Shown here one piece after another: positions 32,167 to 42,931 of a stretch of 64,000 nt of DNA. Under the pieces are notes generated by a model. The model had not been told where the DNA came from, searched no databases, and saw only the letters and a list, made by a program, of their open reading frames with translations. Each line of letters begins with the position of its first letter. Within the stretch, counting starts at the first letter, position 1. The stretch covers positions 745,001 to 809,000 of the forward strand of contig JACVVK020000151.1 in the NCBI GenBank assembly GCA_018292915.2, in the 5' to 3' direction. Both the position numbers and the translations under genes were made by a program. The DNA is from Batillaria attramentaria. Its lineage: Eukaryota > Mollusca > Gastropoda > Batillariidae.

Positions 32167-33729
32167 CACAGCCATCCTTTCACCCCTCATGGTCAGTCAC
32201 ATGATGATGTGGTTTCATGTTCACTGTAACGGGACCTTGCCTCTTGTCGTCTACCGCCCTCACGCCAGCGGGGAGTGGATGGGGCAAGTTGTAACGGGGC
32301 CCATCAGTGTGCCGTTAGCTATTACGTGGCCAATACCCGAACAAGCCAGTGAGTCAGTGACCGCCGAATTCACAAGAGGGTGCGAACACGAGCTGTCTGG
32401 CTAGAGTCTTGTTGCGCTGGGCTAGCCTTGACCGCTCGCCGGAGTGTGATGCAAAATGACGGCACGTTGCGCCGCCTCTTGGGCGGACTGCTGGCCGCGA
32501 GGTTGCGTAATAGTGCTGTCTAGTGCTGTCTTGTGGTGTGACGATTTTGATTCAGGATGTGATTCGTGTGTGGGCACTTAGGAGCTAATGTGCTAGCATT
32601 ATTCTTGCAAATATGGTACTTGAAAGTTGAATACTAGCTCTGTCTGTATACTAAATTATATAATTGACATTTGTTGACAGGCCTGAAGTACCTGAGGACA
32701 GTATCGACATGATGCGCTGTCTGGGGGTCCGTGTCTGCGAGAATTGGGGCTGTGACGAGGAGATGTGGGAATGGGAAACAGAGGATCACTTGAGGTCAGT
32801 CACTCCAGCATGCATTGTAGTTTGTACTGTATGTGTAACTCATTCACACACTGGGCTACCCAGTAACTAGTGCACTGTAAGTCTAAGACTAAGACTAAGA
32901 GTAACTTACGCCAGATACAGGCAGTATTTTCAGGCCAAAGTCACTTTCCTTCAAAGCCTCTATGCTCGTAAAGCCGCTGGGATGGAAAACTGTCGCTTCC
33001 AAAGCTTTTAGGCTGTTTTTTTTTTTTTTTTTTTCAGACTATGAGATAGAAAGGTGTTTAGTTTGGCCATTGCGACCATTCTGGTCACTTAGTGGCTTCT
33101 ACTATTTGATAAATATGTGTTTCTTTGCACCTGCAGTGCATTTCTGAACAGACTGGGACAAGACAAAGCTTCTAAAACTTGCCACCAGTCAATGCCGTCT
33201 AGCTAGCAGTAGCCGTCAGTCTGCAGCTAAATAACGCTGTCTGCTCAGAACGCAGTACGCTTCTACAACAACTGATAGTCCGGCCACAGTGGTTTCACTT
33301 TCAGATGCTATACTGTGACCCAAGTGATGGATTTTGATGTGCAGACTCAGCGCGTTTGATGACAAGTTTTCCACACACTGTTGTAAGCCTGTCGTACGTA
33401 TTCAGGCTTTAAGTCGCAGTAGTACATCTACCTGTTTACAACAATGCGGGACAGTAGATCTGAAGTACGGCGTGCAGCAAGTATTTTGGGGGATGGGGTT
33501 AATTCTAGTTGGTTTTTCATAAAGCATGTTTGTGCACACCAATATCTTTTACACTTGCAGGTCCTGTGCCAGAAAACAAGATTCACCAGAACCAGAAGCA
33601 TGTTCAGCAGTGTCGAAGAAGAAACTTCGGAGTGACAGCAGCTCCAAGTCCAAGCAAGTTACAAGAAAAGCAAGTGTGAGAGCCAAGAGCAGGCCATATA
33701 ATTTCCGTTCCAAGTCGACCGCAGAGTGA
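21977..33729 (+). CDS. RING and TRAF-type zinc finger protein (4-exon model)
   Basis: Exons 21977-22023, 24548-24709, 32681-32794 and 33561-33729 join in frame (phases 2, 2, 2) into 163 residues ending in TGA. Residues 19-60 form a complete C3HC4 RING: C19-x2-C22-x11-C34-x-H36-x2-C39-x2-C42-x14-C57-x2-C60. A second zinc-finger-like motif follows, C89-x4-C94-x11-H106-x3-C110, spaced like a TRAF/SIAH-type finger and completed only across the last splice. The C-terminal 50 residues are basic and Ser-rich (SKKKLRSDSSSKSKQ), resembling a nuclear signal. RING proteins of this form are usually E3 ubiquitin ligases; substrate and location are unknown. The 8.0 kb second intron is filled with mobile elements. 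I know no close named homologue. Confidence 0.85.
22330..23003 (+). mobile_element. 5'-truncated non-LTR retrotransposon 3' end
   Basis: A decayed frame contains CTDCSMGVVGDEYHLVTECP, matching the C-x2-C, E-x-H, C tail found at the C-terminus of several LINE reverse transcriptases. A 3'UTR follows, ending AATAAAATCTTTGAATCTTG with TTGAATC repeats. The coding part has frameshifts. Located in intron 1 of the RING gene. Confidence 0.7.
23249..23427 (+). pseudogene. SAP-domain-like first exon with a 1-base frameshift
   Basis: ATG at 23249. The frame reads MKVPELKKISERQG and then shifts by one base near 23342 to VRFSGYTKAQLITLALEADR, together matching a SAP helix-turn-helix DNA-binding motif. A donor AGAG/GTAGG follows at 23428. 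As it stands the frame stops at TAG in the shifted position. Confidence 0.5.
23505..23837 (-). CDS. THAP zinc-finger domain protein fragment
   Basis: 110 residues starting MPHYHCVAIGCQNGSRKSDK. It shows the THAP C2CH signature: C6 and C11 near the N-terminus, a central Trp, CSRHF supplying the last Cys and His, then VPTLF, the AVPTLF-type hallmark. After the domain only about 25 basic residues remain before the stop, so no transposase catalytic domain follows. Probably the N-terminus of a transposon-encoded protein. A host THAP gene is less likely given its place inside an interrupted SINE. Confidence 0.7.
   Translation of the reverse strand: MPHYHCVAIGCQNGSRKSDKLEKFPEMVLPNGEIVQFEPFSSKVSRNLWIKSIRRQNVDPSPWPSACSRHFVGYRRTNSVPVPTLFEHNRYGTKNQERKTFISKQKFSSH
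24095..24167. repeat. Short inverted repeat
   Basis: GTAAATTAGG and CCTAATTTAC face each other about 55 bases apart. Confidence 0.5.
24548..24709 (+). CDS. RING protein, exon 2 (RING finger)
   Basis: Acceptor CATCATAG, donor AGCAA/GTATGT. Holds all eight zinc ligands of the C3HC4 RING. Confidence 0.88.
24710..25087. other. Start of RING intron 2 with C-runs
   Basis: C runs at about 24811-24836 and 25027-25051. Nothing else recognised. Confidence 0.5.
25088..26113. mobile_element. PIF/Harbinger-like non-autonomous element
   Basis: 30-base terminal inverted repeats with two mismatches (AGGCGTGTCTTAATTGATCC on the left, AGGCACGTCTTAATTGATCC on the right, read inward), flanked by TAA on both sides. 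A 3-bp TWA duplication is the Harbinger hallmark. The interior of about 1 kb has no transposase-like frame. Confidence 0.7.
26113..26124. repeat. LINE target-site duplication, left copy
   Basis: TTAACGGGTTAC, repeated exactly at 29434-29445. Its first base is the last base of the Harbinger-like element, so the LINE landed at that junction afterwards. Confidence 0.9.
26251..26763 (-). pseudogene. LINE C-terminal tail
   Basis: Continues the reverse transcriptase after a frameshift near 26750. It contains FVCLGSVVDG, LLYGCETW and KWRWIGHTLTKP, phrases typical of the C-terminus of this class of non-LTR polyprotein. Confidence 0.8.
26708..28189 (-). pseudogene. LINE reverse transcriptase domain
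   Basis: 493-residue open frame. RT motifs in order: YRGIMLLSVPGKVLNRILLE (finger), QAGFRRNRSCADQI, FIDYEKAFDSVDREALW (motif A, Asp), RQGCLLSPFLFLLVID (motif B), LDFADDLALLSHS (motif C, catalytic ADD) and GLKINRRKTELM (motif D). The first 130 residues are a Lys-rich linker. The catalytic residues are intact although the whole ORF is broken. Confidence 0.9.
28077..28631 (-). pseudogene. LINE AP endonuclease, C-terminal half
   Basis: Shows ATWRSPDH, NQIDHICIS and SSDHHLL, the late APE motifs with the catalytic Asp/His pair, then the linker toward the RT. Confidence 0.85.
28571..29060 (-). pseudogene. LINE AP endonuclease, N-terminal half
   Basis: In two frames: VLGLSETRW (catalytic Glu motif), then GVALML to LNIIQCYAPTNDAEEEKKDD, then GDFNAKIGSDN in a neighbouring frame. 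A degenerate ATWNM start lies near 29070. Confidence 0.8.
29434..29445. repeat. LINE target-site duplication, right copy
   Basis: TTAACGGGTTAC, identical to 26113-26124. Confidence 0.9.
29446..30014. other. RING intron 2, simple repeats
   Basis: (CA)n at about 29871-29899 followed by a CGCG-rich alternating tract. The phrase CACTGTCTAA/CGGG seen at the Harbinger insertion recurs as TACTGTCTAACGGG at about 29551, suggesting an older local repeat. Confidence 0.4.
30015..31590. mobile_element. 1.6-kb inverted element built of TTCGCGAA palindromes
   Basis: The ends are inverted copies (GTGTCGTTTTTCACATACCC on the left; GTGTCATTTTTCACATACCT on the right read inward), followed by a second inverted block (TTAGCGAAAGCAGACAAAA and TTGGCGAAAGCAGACAAAA). 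Inside these lie two arms, 30150-30360 and 31165-31500, packed with CGCGAAAA/TTTTCGCG palindromes. A core of about 0.7 kb carries no coding frame. No clear target duplication. Confidence 0.65.
31788..31888. mobile_element. Foldback (hairpin) element
   Basis: Near-perfect palindrome with arms of about 48 bases (ATCAATGAGGATCTGTGTG and GGTGGAGGTGTAGGCAT, each matched on the other arm) and a very short loop near TTTAATTA. Confidence 0.8.
31988..32170. repeat. (GT)n/G-run and (CA)n microsatellites
   Basis: GT and G runs at 31988-32022 and a long CA run at 32094-32170. Confidence 0.95.
32681..32794 (+). CDS. RING protein, exon 3
   Basis: Acceptor TTGACAG, donor TGAG/GTCAGT. Encodes most of the second zinc finger (VCENWGCDEEMWEWETEDHL). 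Confidence 0.85.
33561..33729 (+). CDS. RING protein, exon 4
   Basis: Acceptor ACACTTGCAG. Supplies the last zinc ligand (C110), the basic Ser-rich tail and TGA. Confidence 0.85.
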
Positions 33730-33922
33730 CAATTGATGACAGGTTGAATCTAGAGGATTTGATTTTGTGACTTGTGATGGATTCACTGTGATGGTGCAAC
33801 AGTGTGTTTGCTTTGTGTGATAATGTGTCAGAGTTAGCGTAATTACTTTAACCTTTCGACCGCAGTTTACACTTTAAAAAGTCTGAATTTGGAGGTCCAG
33901 GCATAAACCAGGGAGCAAAGAT

Positions 33923-34692
33923 ACCAGTTTCATCTTCACTGAACACCACGTGTGCTGATCGGACTAATGACCAGTTTCATCTTCACTGAACACCACGTGT
34001 GCTGATCGGACTAATGACCAGTTTCATCTTCACTGAACACCACGTGTGCTGATCGGACTAATGACCAGTTTCATCTTCACTGAACACCACGTGTGCTGAT
34101 CGGACTAATGACCAGTTTCATCTTCACTGAACACCACGTGTGCTGATCGGACTAATGACCAGTTTCATCTTCACTGAACACCATGTGTGCTCTGATGGGA
34201 CTAATGACCAGTTTCATCTTCACTGAACAGTCCAGGGTTGCACATTTTCCACACCTTCTATAGGACAAAGTGTCCTGGAAACAGCAAAGTGATAGGACAC
34301 AGTGTCCTGGCCACTTAGTGGCAATAAAAATTTTAATAGGACAAATGTCCGCTTGAGGTGGGAAAAATAGGACATTTTAAATTTTTATCGGTCAATGTCC
34401 TGGGACCGACTTAAATGTGGCAACCCTGGAACACCATGTGTGCTGATCGGACTAATGACCAGTTTCATCTTCACTGAACACCACGTGTGCTGATCGGACT
34501 AATGACCAGTTTCATCTTCACTGAACACCACGTGTGCTGATCGGACTAATGACCAGTTTCATCTTCACTGAACACCACGTGTGCTGATCGGACTAATGAC
34601 CAGTTTCATCTTCACTGAACACCACGTGTGCTGATCGGACTAATGACCAGTTTCATCTTCACTGAACACCACGTGTGCTGATCGGACTAATG
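33923..34692. repeat. 47-bp satellite, 12 copies, each with a CACGTG E-box
   Basis: Six full units from 33923 (one with CATGTG and a 2-base insertion), a seventh split by an insertion at 34230-34429, then five more to 34692. Most units contain CACCACGTGTGC. The array begins 194 bases after the RING stop codon and may lie in its 3'UTR. Confidence 0.95.
34233..34428. mobile_element. hAT-like MITE inside the 47-bp satellite
   Basis: Terminal inverted repeats CAGGGTTGCACATTT and AAATGTGGCAACCCTG. The CAGGG...CCCTG ends suit hAT. The flanking 8-mers (GAACAGTC and GAACACCA) match at five of eight positions, consistent with a decayed 8-bp duplication. It contains AATAAA at 34323-34328. Confidence 0.7.
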
Positions 34693-35538
34693 ACAATGCT
34701 GCTTGTATGTTGTGTCAGAGGGCCTTGAAATGCACAAAAAAGTGTTGTAAACGTTACCTAGCATTTTAATCACCACATTGTCCTTGTCCCCTTAATTGCA
34801 CATGAGTATTTTCCACCTTCCAAACTCTCAAACGGACCATCCACCCACAAAGTCAAAGAGAAACTAGCAAGATGGTGGAAGAGGAAGTGGTGAAGGGAGA
34901 CTACTCTGTACTTCTGTCCTCACACAAGGGCGCTGCATGTATTGATTTAAAAAAAAAAAAAAACACGATTGAATGCCAGACTGGCAAATCAGCAAAGTTT
35001 TATCATTCTGTTTCATTTTCTTCTGGACAATTGGCATAATCTTCAGGTTGCTCCATGGTTTGACTGGTCTGGTTGAAAACTTAGGGACAGATTTTTGGTG
35101 TTTGGTCGAAAAGTGAGATTTTTGTGTATCCAACTTTCCCATATTTTGCACTGTGGTCGTGAAATAAGGACGGTCGAAAAGTTAAGGTCATTACGGGGAA
35201 TAAAAGCATTAAGTTAACAAGATTTAGCTGGGGAAAGTTGTGTGGGTGTGCGAGATGTTTTGCTGTTGAAATGCAGGAAGGACGTTTGACTTTTTTGATC
35301 ATCATATTATTTATGCTGTGTGTGTTATACTGGTCATATTATTGATACGCGTATATCATCATATCATGGTATTTGAATTTTGCTACACATGATTTACACC
35401 TCTACAAGTGGCTTTCTTTGGTCTTTTTTAAATCCAAATCAGTCTGAGCACAGTAGGAGGAGTGCCACCTCTCCCAGTCCCACAGTGTAGATGCTTACAA
35501 CTACAAGCCTGCAATTCTGCACTGTGTGCACCACACAA
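34693..35538. other. Intergenic, nothing recognised
   Basis: No supported gene or repeat beyond an A run at about 34950-34963; AATAAA at about 35200. Confidence 0.5.
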
Positions 35539-35724
35539 GCAGGAAGTGCTCGCCTTTAGCCTAGTGTATACATAATATTGACCAAGGTACGTTAGCACTA
35601 GCAGGAAGTGCTCGCCTTTAGCCTAGTGTATACATAATATTGACCAAGGTACGTTAGCACTAGCAGGAAGTGCTCGCCTTTAGCCTAGTGTATACATAAT
35701 ATTGACCAAGGTACGTTAGCACTA
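35539..35724. repeat. 62-bp tandem repeat, 3 copies
   Basis: Three essentially identical units starting GCAGGAAGTGCTCGCCTTTA. Confidence 0.97.
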
Positions 35725-36245
35725 ACCCTGATCTGAACGGCGCGCAAGCATTGACAGGTGTGCTGGTGTTGGTACTGTACCTGTATACTGTTGCCTGTAA
35801 TGTATAATTTATTGATCACATTTAAGTCACATGAACCACATCAGTACATGCAGTGTTTTTTTCATGAATCTGATGACTTACACGTGATGTCAGTTGTTTG
35901 TTTTCATGCACTGGCTTTCCGTACCCCCAGCACCTAACTTTTCATGTTTTACTTTGCTTTGAGTTTGAATGTTGAAGAGTTTTGTCAGACGCCAAGTGAT
36001 CTCACTAGTGAAAAGTGTCTGGAGATGTGTCTTTACTCTTTGGCAATGTGTGGATATTTGTATTTCAGTTTCTCATATTTTGTTTCCTCATGTGTGTGTG
36101 TGTGTTTTTTGAGGTGGGAAACAGTAATAAATCATGTTGAAACTGTCTTCCTTTCTGATGCAGCTTTTCCAAAAGGAAATGTGATTGAAAGAACATTGAT
36201 CATGTATTAATAATCACTGAAATTTCATGAAAAGTTCTCCCTGAA

Positions 36246-36336
<91 letters not shown>
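36246..36336. repeat. (CT)n(CA)n compound microsatellite
   Basis: CT run interrupted by one GT, then CA run. Confidence 0.97.
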
Positions 36337-36338
<2 letters not shown>

Positions 36339-36589
36339 GGCAAGAATCGAAGGTCTACAAACAAAAATTTCTTGTTTGTTTCAGTAATTACAATAACCAC
36401 ACATACAATCCGTACACTTGGACATTACATCATAATATGAATGTGAGTGAAACAGTTGAATCAACATCACCCATTCCATTGGCCGTGGGATTACGCCTAG
36501 TAGTACTGTAGTAGTTCAAAGGCTGACAACGTTGGACAGGTATAGAAGGGCGTGTGGCAAGCTTCATTGAATGCAATGTGTTTAATCTG

Positions 36590-36790
36590 CGCTTCAGAAT
36601 CGGTCACTTGGCTACAGAACGTAGCATCCGATACCATTGTGTAACGACGTTATTTGATTGCGGACTGACGACCAGTTAGACAGTGCCGTTTGGTGGCTAG
36701 TTTGAGAAGATTTGCCGCGTCCCAGTCTGTTCCAGAATGGGCTGTAGGCCTGACGAAAATCGTATTTCTCTGATAGTAGAAGCCATAAAT
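36590..36790. repeat. Dispersed repeat, copy 1
   Basis: About 75 percent similar to 40941-41155 (shared GATTGCGGACTGA or GGTTGCGGACTGA, CCAGTCTGTTC). Nature unknown. Confidence 0.55.
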
Positions 36791-36799
36791 TTACGAAAA

Positions 36800-37180
36800 C
36801 GGTAGCGACGGAGAAATGAAACGTCCTTGGGTCTGGCAAACAGCACTAGGGTTTCCAAAGCGGTAGTTTTCTATCTCACCGTGTTAAGAACATAGAGGCT
36901 TTAAGGTCTCCGACTTCACGGTCTAACGGGATGGTCTTGACGGGGCTGACCGTTGTTTGTGGGGCTTCTCACTAAGAGATCAATGGAGTGCGAGGGTAGA
37001 GCGTGATACGCTACACTGACTCTGAACACGGTTATCTATCCACACAATGTGTTGGCCACATTCTCAACCTTTGACTGAAAAGCGTTTCTCGTTTGATGTC
37101 TTGTTGATTTTTTGTTTTCAAATCATCAAATAAGGACTGCATATCATGTCCTTTGCACCACGACACAAACTCACGTTGAC

Positions 37181-37212
<32 letters not shown>

Positions 37213-37664
37213 ACGTTCATTTCATTCAGTTAAATAAAAAGTGTTACACGCTTTCAAGTTTGCACTGTGTACTTGCATGACGGCACGAGCTTATGTGGAC
37301 AAAGCAGTTTCTTGTATCACTCCAGTTTCTGACGAGGTCTCTCATGTTTGGTGTTTGTGTTGGAGTGGTTTTGGTTTCCGACACTGTCAGATACAACGAC
37401 AGATGGACGTAAATACTCTACACGACAATGCCCGGTCGTTTTCTGGAACAAAATAAAGCCGGCGGTGAATTGAACACAGGGAGCAAGGGCAAACAATGAA
37501 ACTGACAACCCAGCCCGAAACATAAAGACTTTACATCCTGATATTTGCACATTACTCGATGGAATATGTTATAATGTCTCTTGTGCACGTAGGAAAAATG
37601 GTAAAATAGTTTCTTTCATCTGAACTCTTTAATATGTGCATAGGACAGCGTCCCCCCCCCCCAG

Positions 37665-37744
<80 letters not shown>

Positions 37745-39482
37745 GACACTTTTCTCAAACGCGTATATCAACTCAGAAAGGTGCAAACTGTAATCAGCAA
37801 AGATATTTACTGTAACCTGAGCAAACAACTCGTGTGGTGGTTGTGAAATTCAGTACATGTAAATGGCAAAGGTGTCGCACAATGCCAAATCATGTGTAAA
37901 CAACCATATAGAAAAGTGTTCACAGTGCTAACACTGACTAGCAGCCCTGTCCAAGACGATGTCGATGAAAGTGGAGATGGTTGTGACAACCCCGCTTGCG
38001 ATCTGCAGATGGTTCACTGATAACCAAATCAAATTAAAAATAAAAAACAAACAAAAAACCTTCATTGTCCATTCAATATCAGGGGTACAATATGGAACAT
38101 CGTCTTTGGACTCACAGTTCGAAACAAAATAAGAATGAAAAATGAAGATTCTAAGCCAATAAACACAACATAAAATCGGTTTGGCGATAGAAGAGTAAAA
38201 ACTAAACCCGCTCATAAACTTGCAGTAACTTTCCATAAACAAATTAACTTTTAGGTCGGGGAATATTGGCTTAAGCCCCACCCCCATAACGTTTACGCAG
38301 AGACACATTTTTTGTTCTTTGTCTATTTTTAAAAAAAAATCTATTTCGACACCGGCTCAATCTCGCAGAGCGCAAACATCCGAGATGAGTTTGTCGTGTC
38401 ATTTCATGGGTCCTTGACAAGCCTTTGATTTTACGATCCCTTTCATTTGAGAGTTTATAAATTGGCAGACAACACAGTCCACACTCAGGGCGCTGCTATC
38501 TTCATGCGTGTGTTCTGTTGCGAGCTCAGTCAGTGCACGGGAAACACAACGCATTTAACGTATCGACACCGGGTTTTCCAGCTGTGGAAACAAGAGGCAG
38601 GAGACTATCGCATCCACGGAATAACTTTGGTCAGCTTTCGGTGAAAAAGGTAGTAAAGAAAGTAAGAATATCAAAGGGCTTAATCCAAATGAACTGTGAT
38701 ATTGAACTTGGGAAATAGCAGGGGTCGTTTTTGTTCTGGTAATAGTGAGAATTAAATCAGAATTTATTTGAATTTAAACAGCCTTATTTGAAAATTACAA
38801 AATTACTTTCAAAAACGCAAGTAGCATGACACAGATTTTATTCTAAATGATAGTAGGTTCCATGGGTTGGATTTTTTGGGGGTTACGTTTTTAAAATAAG
38901 CGCCGTCTTTCTTTGGAAGAGGAGAACAGCACCAAAGACCCTCAAGGACCCTCAGCTGCACTGTTTTTTAGTCCCCGACTGGACAGGCGTGTCTGTTCTG
39001 AGACATAGATTAAATGTAAAATTTAAAAACGAAAAGGACTGCCACCGAGATGGGAAATGTTTAGAGTACTGACTGGTTCAAGCAGAGACAGTTGATGGGG
39101 AGCCCGGATTGTATAAACCACCTGTATTATCCCCACTCTTGGAATCCCGCAGTGGGCGCAGTGACCAACATCAGAACTAAATAAGTATAAAAAAAAAAAC
39201 CAAACCCACGTTTGGAAGCTGCATTACAAGAACTTCTCAAATACGAATAAGTAAGGTGTAGGCAAAACTGTCCCAAAGATAAAATAAAGTTATTGAACAT
39301 CTTGAATTTGCAAAAATCGGACATGTTACAGAGTTCAAGTGTAGGGGTGGGGGGGGGGAGGAGAAAAGGCGATTTTAGGTGAAAATATCTACGAATCTGT
39401 ATTATAATTATTCGAACTTCATAATGAATAAACGCTGCAATAAAAGAAAGCCTTGCAAAGGCAAATCCAAACTGCAAAAACT
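36800..39482. other. Intergenic, simple repeats
   Basis: A run at 37180-37209 and (CA)n at 37671-37742. No supported gene; a short GC-richer open stretch at about 37930-38010 (minus) is described in the findings. Confidence 0.5.
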
Positions 39483-39588
39483 AAACACTAGAAACAGCCA
39501 CTAGAAAAGAGGTGTATTGAACCTTCTGGTATACTAAACACTAGAAACAGCCACTAGAAAAGAGGTGTATTGAACCTTCTGGTATACT
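39483..39588. repeat. 53-bp tandem duplication
   Basis: Two identical units starting AAACACTAGAAACAGCCACT. Confidence 0.95.
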
Positions 39589-39737
39589 GATTCGCGGTGT
39601 GCACATTGCAGCTGTCGTTGCTTCCAGGGGTGAAAAATGTATAAGTCTGTTTCAATGTATTGTATGCATTAACTAATCCGTGACGGGAGACTTCGATCAA
39701 AGGTTCAGGTTCTATCAATTTGTCATCAAGTACGTAA

Positions 39738-39738
<1 letters not shown>

Positions 39739-39804
<66 letters not shown>
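39739..39804. repeat. (GT)n microsatellite
   Basis: Perfect run of about 33 units, 470 bases upstream of the first receptor's start codon. Confidence 0.97.
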
Positions 39805-39805
<1 letters not shown>

Positions 39806-40276
39806 AGTGAAGCTTGCTAGACAGGTTTGTTTGCATGTATAGATGTAGTCAGTTTACTGCAGTTTCAGAGTGATGGAGGTAGGCCCCAGCCAGCACAGTG
39901 ATAAGTGATTCAGCCTGTGTCAGACACGTATTTGTGTCACGTTCATCGTCTTCGTGACGTCGCTGGATGTAGCAGCTGCTTTTTCATGTAGCTGAGTTTT
40001 TCTTCGGGTCAGGCTGGTTGTCATGTTCATCTTCTCACGTTCGTAATTTTTTTTTTGTATGGGCGCCAGACAAATCCTCCTCACTGTATTATTATTATTA
40101 TTGGACAGTGGCAGCCCCACTGAGTCTCAACACTGAGTTCAGGAACTAAAAGTCCCCAGAACAAACGTTGCCCTCTGGGAAGCCTAGAAATGTGGAACGG
40201 TGGTTCTTTAAGTAAACTTTACATAACCAGGCACTATTACAACTGAGACACTTATTCCAGCACTGTGACATCAACG

Positions 40277-40417
40277 ATGACGCCTGTAGCTACAAACAAC
40301 ATCACCGCCAGCCCATTGCCAGCCGATCAAGGGGAGCTAACTGCTGACGGATGCTTCATCGTGCAGCAGGGGGAGTATAAGCCCTGGAAAAACCCGGGTG
40401 ACCTCATCAGTAACGAG
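40277..40417 (+). CDS. GPCR 1, exon 1
   Basis: 47 codons, extracellular N-terminus (ELTADGCFIVQQGEYKPWKN), donor GAG/GTATTC. Confidence 0.8.
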
Positions 40418-42183
40418 GTATTCGTAATAAGGTTTACTTGGCCTCTAGCATCTCATTAGGGTTTTGAATCAGGGCAAATCATCTCAAGAAATTGACGGTA
40501 ATCTTGAAGAATACTATACGAAATTCTGGGAGCTATTTGCACGCACTTTTTCTGGTGCTTTCGGTTCTGCTCGATGCAAAGAGACGTAAAACACCCCCTC
40601 ACCTGCTCACTTTGGCCTCTCCTTCCCCACATGTGGGTGCAAATAATTTATTTCATTTCACAAGTAGGGATATGCATGCAAACCCAATGCGCCATTTTGG
40701 TTGCTGATCACATGGGCACAACGTTATCACTACACTGCCGGTGTGAATTTCGTATACTATTCTTCACGATTACCGAAACTTGACTGACATGGTCAACAGA
40801 GCTACCTCTCTTTGCAAAACAATACTTCAGGCAGAAAGCTTTAATGATGTGTCGACCGCATACCGTGACCGCCGGCACTGTACTGACGAGCGTCTGGAAC
40901 TTGAAACTTTTCACCGAAAGCGCTGACTCCGTCTGTGCATCAGAATCAGTCACGTGGGTCACAATATAGCATCTGCGACTACTGTGGTGAATCTGGCCGG
41001 AATATATGTTGTTCTTGAAGTCAATGTACCGCGTACTGTGCGGACCGGACGTCATTTGGTTGCGGACTGAGGACGAGCTAGTCGGCGCTGATAGGTGGCT
41101 ATTTTTAGAAGCTTTGTCGAGCTCCAGTCTGTTCAGGAATGAACCATAGGCAAGATTTATATTTCTCTAATTCATTTGAGAAATGTGCCTGCGTGTGCAC
41201 GCGAATGCCGTAACACGCGCACCGTGAGGGCAAGTAACTCAGTTTACGAATCAGTGCCGGATAGAGCTTCTTGGTTACTGCACCAGATAGATAGATAGAT
41301 GAGTGTCGTCCCCATACTGGCCATAGGTTCTCTTCTGACGTCATAAAGCCTGTTTTGGGGGATTCCCTGTTTCCACCATACTACGATTTCTATTTGTCAT
41401 TTCATTTATGTATTTTGGGATTTCAAAATGTCTTTTGAATACTTTATTACCGGCCTTCACTAGGTCGCTACCCGACCTCCCCCCACTGACTGAACTTCTC
41501 CCTTCAAGCTACCCCACTCTCAGATTCGTGCCTCCAGATTATATCGTATGTTATACACCTTATGCAGGTGATCGTGGTCCTGGACTTATACTTCTCAACC
41601 ATCCTCATCCCGACCTTCTGTCTGGTGGGTGTCTTCGGCAACACCCTCTGCGCCATCGTGTTCTACAGACAGGGACTCCGGGACAGGATTAACCTGTGTC
41701 TGTTCTCCCTGGCGCTGGCCGACCTGATGAATGTCTTTGTGTACTTGTGTATTCAGCTGGAGGTGGTTTCCAGGTCACGATTTGGGGGCGAGTCCTACTT
41801 CTTCATTACCTACATTTTGGGTGAGGACTCGAGGCTGTTTACACTACAACCCGGATTCAGCCCGAGTTTCCCTCGACTCGGGTTGGATCGGGTCAACCGC
41901 GCTTACACTACATTATCTGCAAGTCTAACCCTGACAATGACGTAGGAAAACTGACGTCATGCCCGCCGTCATGCCTTGACGAATGCATCATCATGACGCC
42001 AGCTGCATGTTTAGATCTGAAATGCGAGTTGGCCCGGACTCGGGTTGAACCCTGCGTAGCAGAGTGGAACACGTGTCGCCGGCTTGTAATCCGTGATGAT
42101 TAAATGTAAACGCACCAACCCGGGTGCAGAGAACTCGAAGAAAAATCACGCGTGTGTGTGTTTGTGTCAGTGTGTGTGTGTGT

Positions 42184-42257
<74 letters not shown>

Positions 42258-42855
42258 CCGCATAACAAAAGCTTAAAGATCCTGTTTCCGAGATCTTTAA
42301 CACAAGCTCGGTACTTTAGATAGCCAACTAAGCCAAGGGCATCCTGATTAGTGTGTGTGTGTGTTGGGGGGGGGGGGGGAGGAGGGGGAACTACTGATTT
42401 CAAAGAAGTCGGGGAATCAATTGTTAATGTCGGCAAATGTCGACATTTGTACTCACCGCACACGTGTACGTTTGCCTAGGTCTTCAGGGTTTCACGTGGG
42501 TGTCTCAGTTCCTGTCCACCGTGATCGCCAGTGAGCGGTGTTTCTGTGTGGTCAGTCCCTTCAAGGCCAAAGAGGTTCTCAAGACATCCACCATGGCCGT
42601 CATCATCATCCTGGTCTCCGCCGTCATTCTTGGGGGCTTGCTGGCCATCGTTGGTCCGAAACATATATCTGCCTGCATCTTTAACCCAGCCACGAATGAG
42701 ACTAGAACTATGGTCTACGTTACAGAGTGAGTGCTCATCCATTTTGCACAATGTCTCGCCCACAGAAGTCATTTGCTGGTCATGTATGTAGCATGTCTTG
42801 TTTGTACTCATCTGGGGTCACGCACACGTATTTGCACCCTACATTTTGAGGTTGT

Positions 42856-42931
<76 letters not shown>

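Noticed and set aside
36590..36790. Third receptor paralogue suggested by similarity to GPCR 1 intron 1
   Set aside because: The similarity is confined to non-coding sequence; no receptor exon was found between 36.6 and 40.2 kb.
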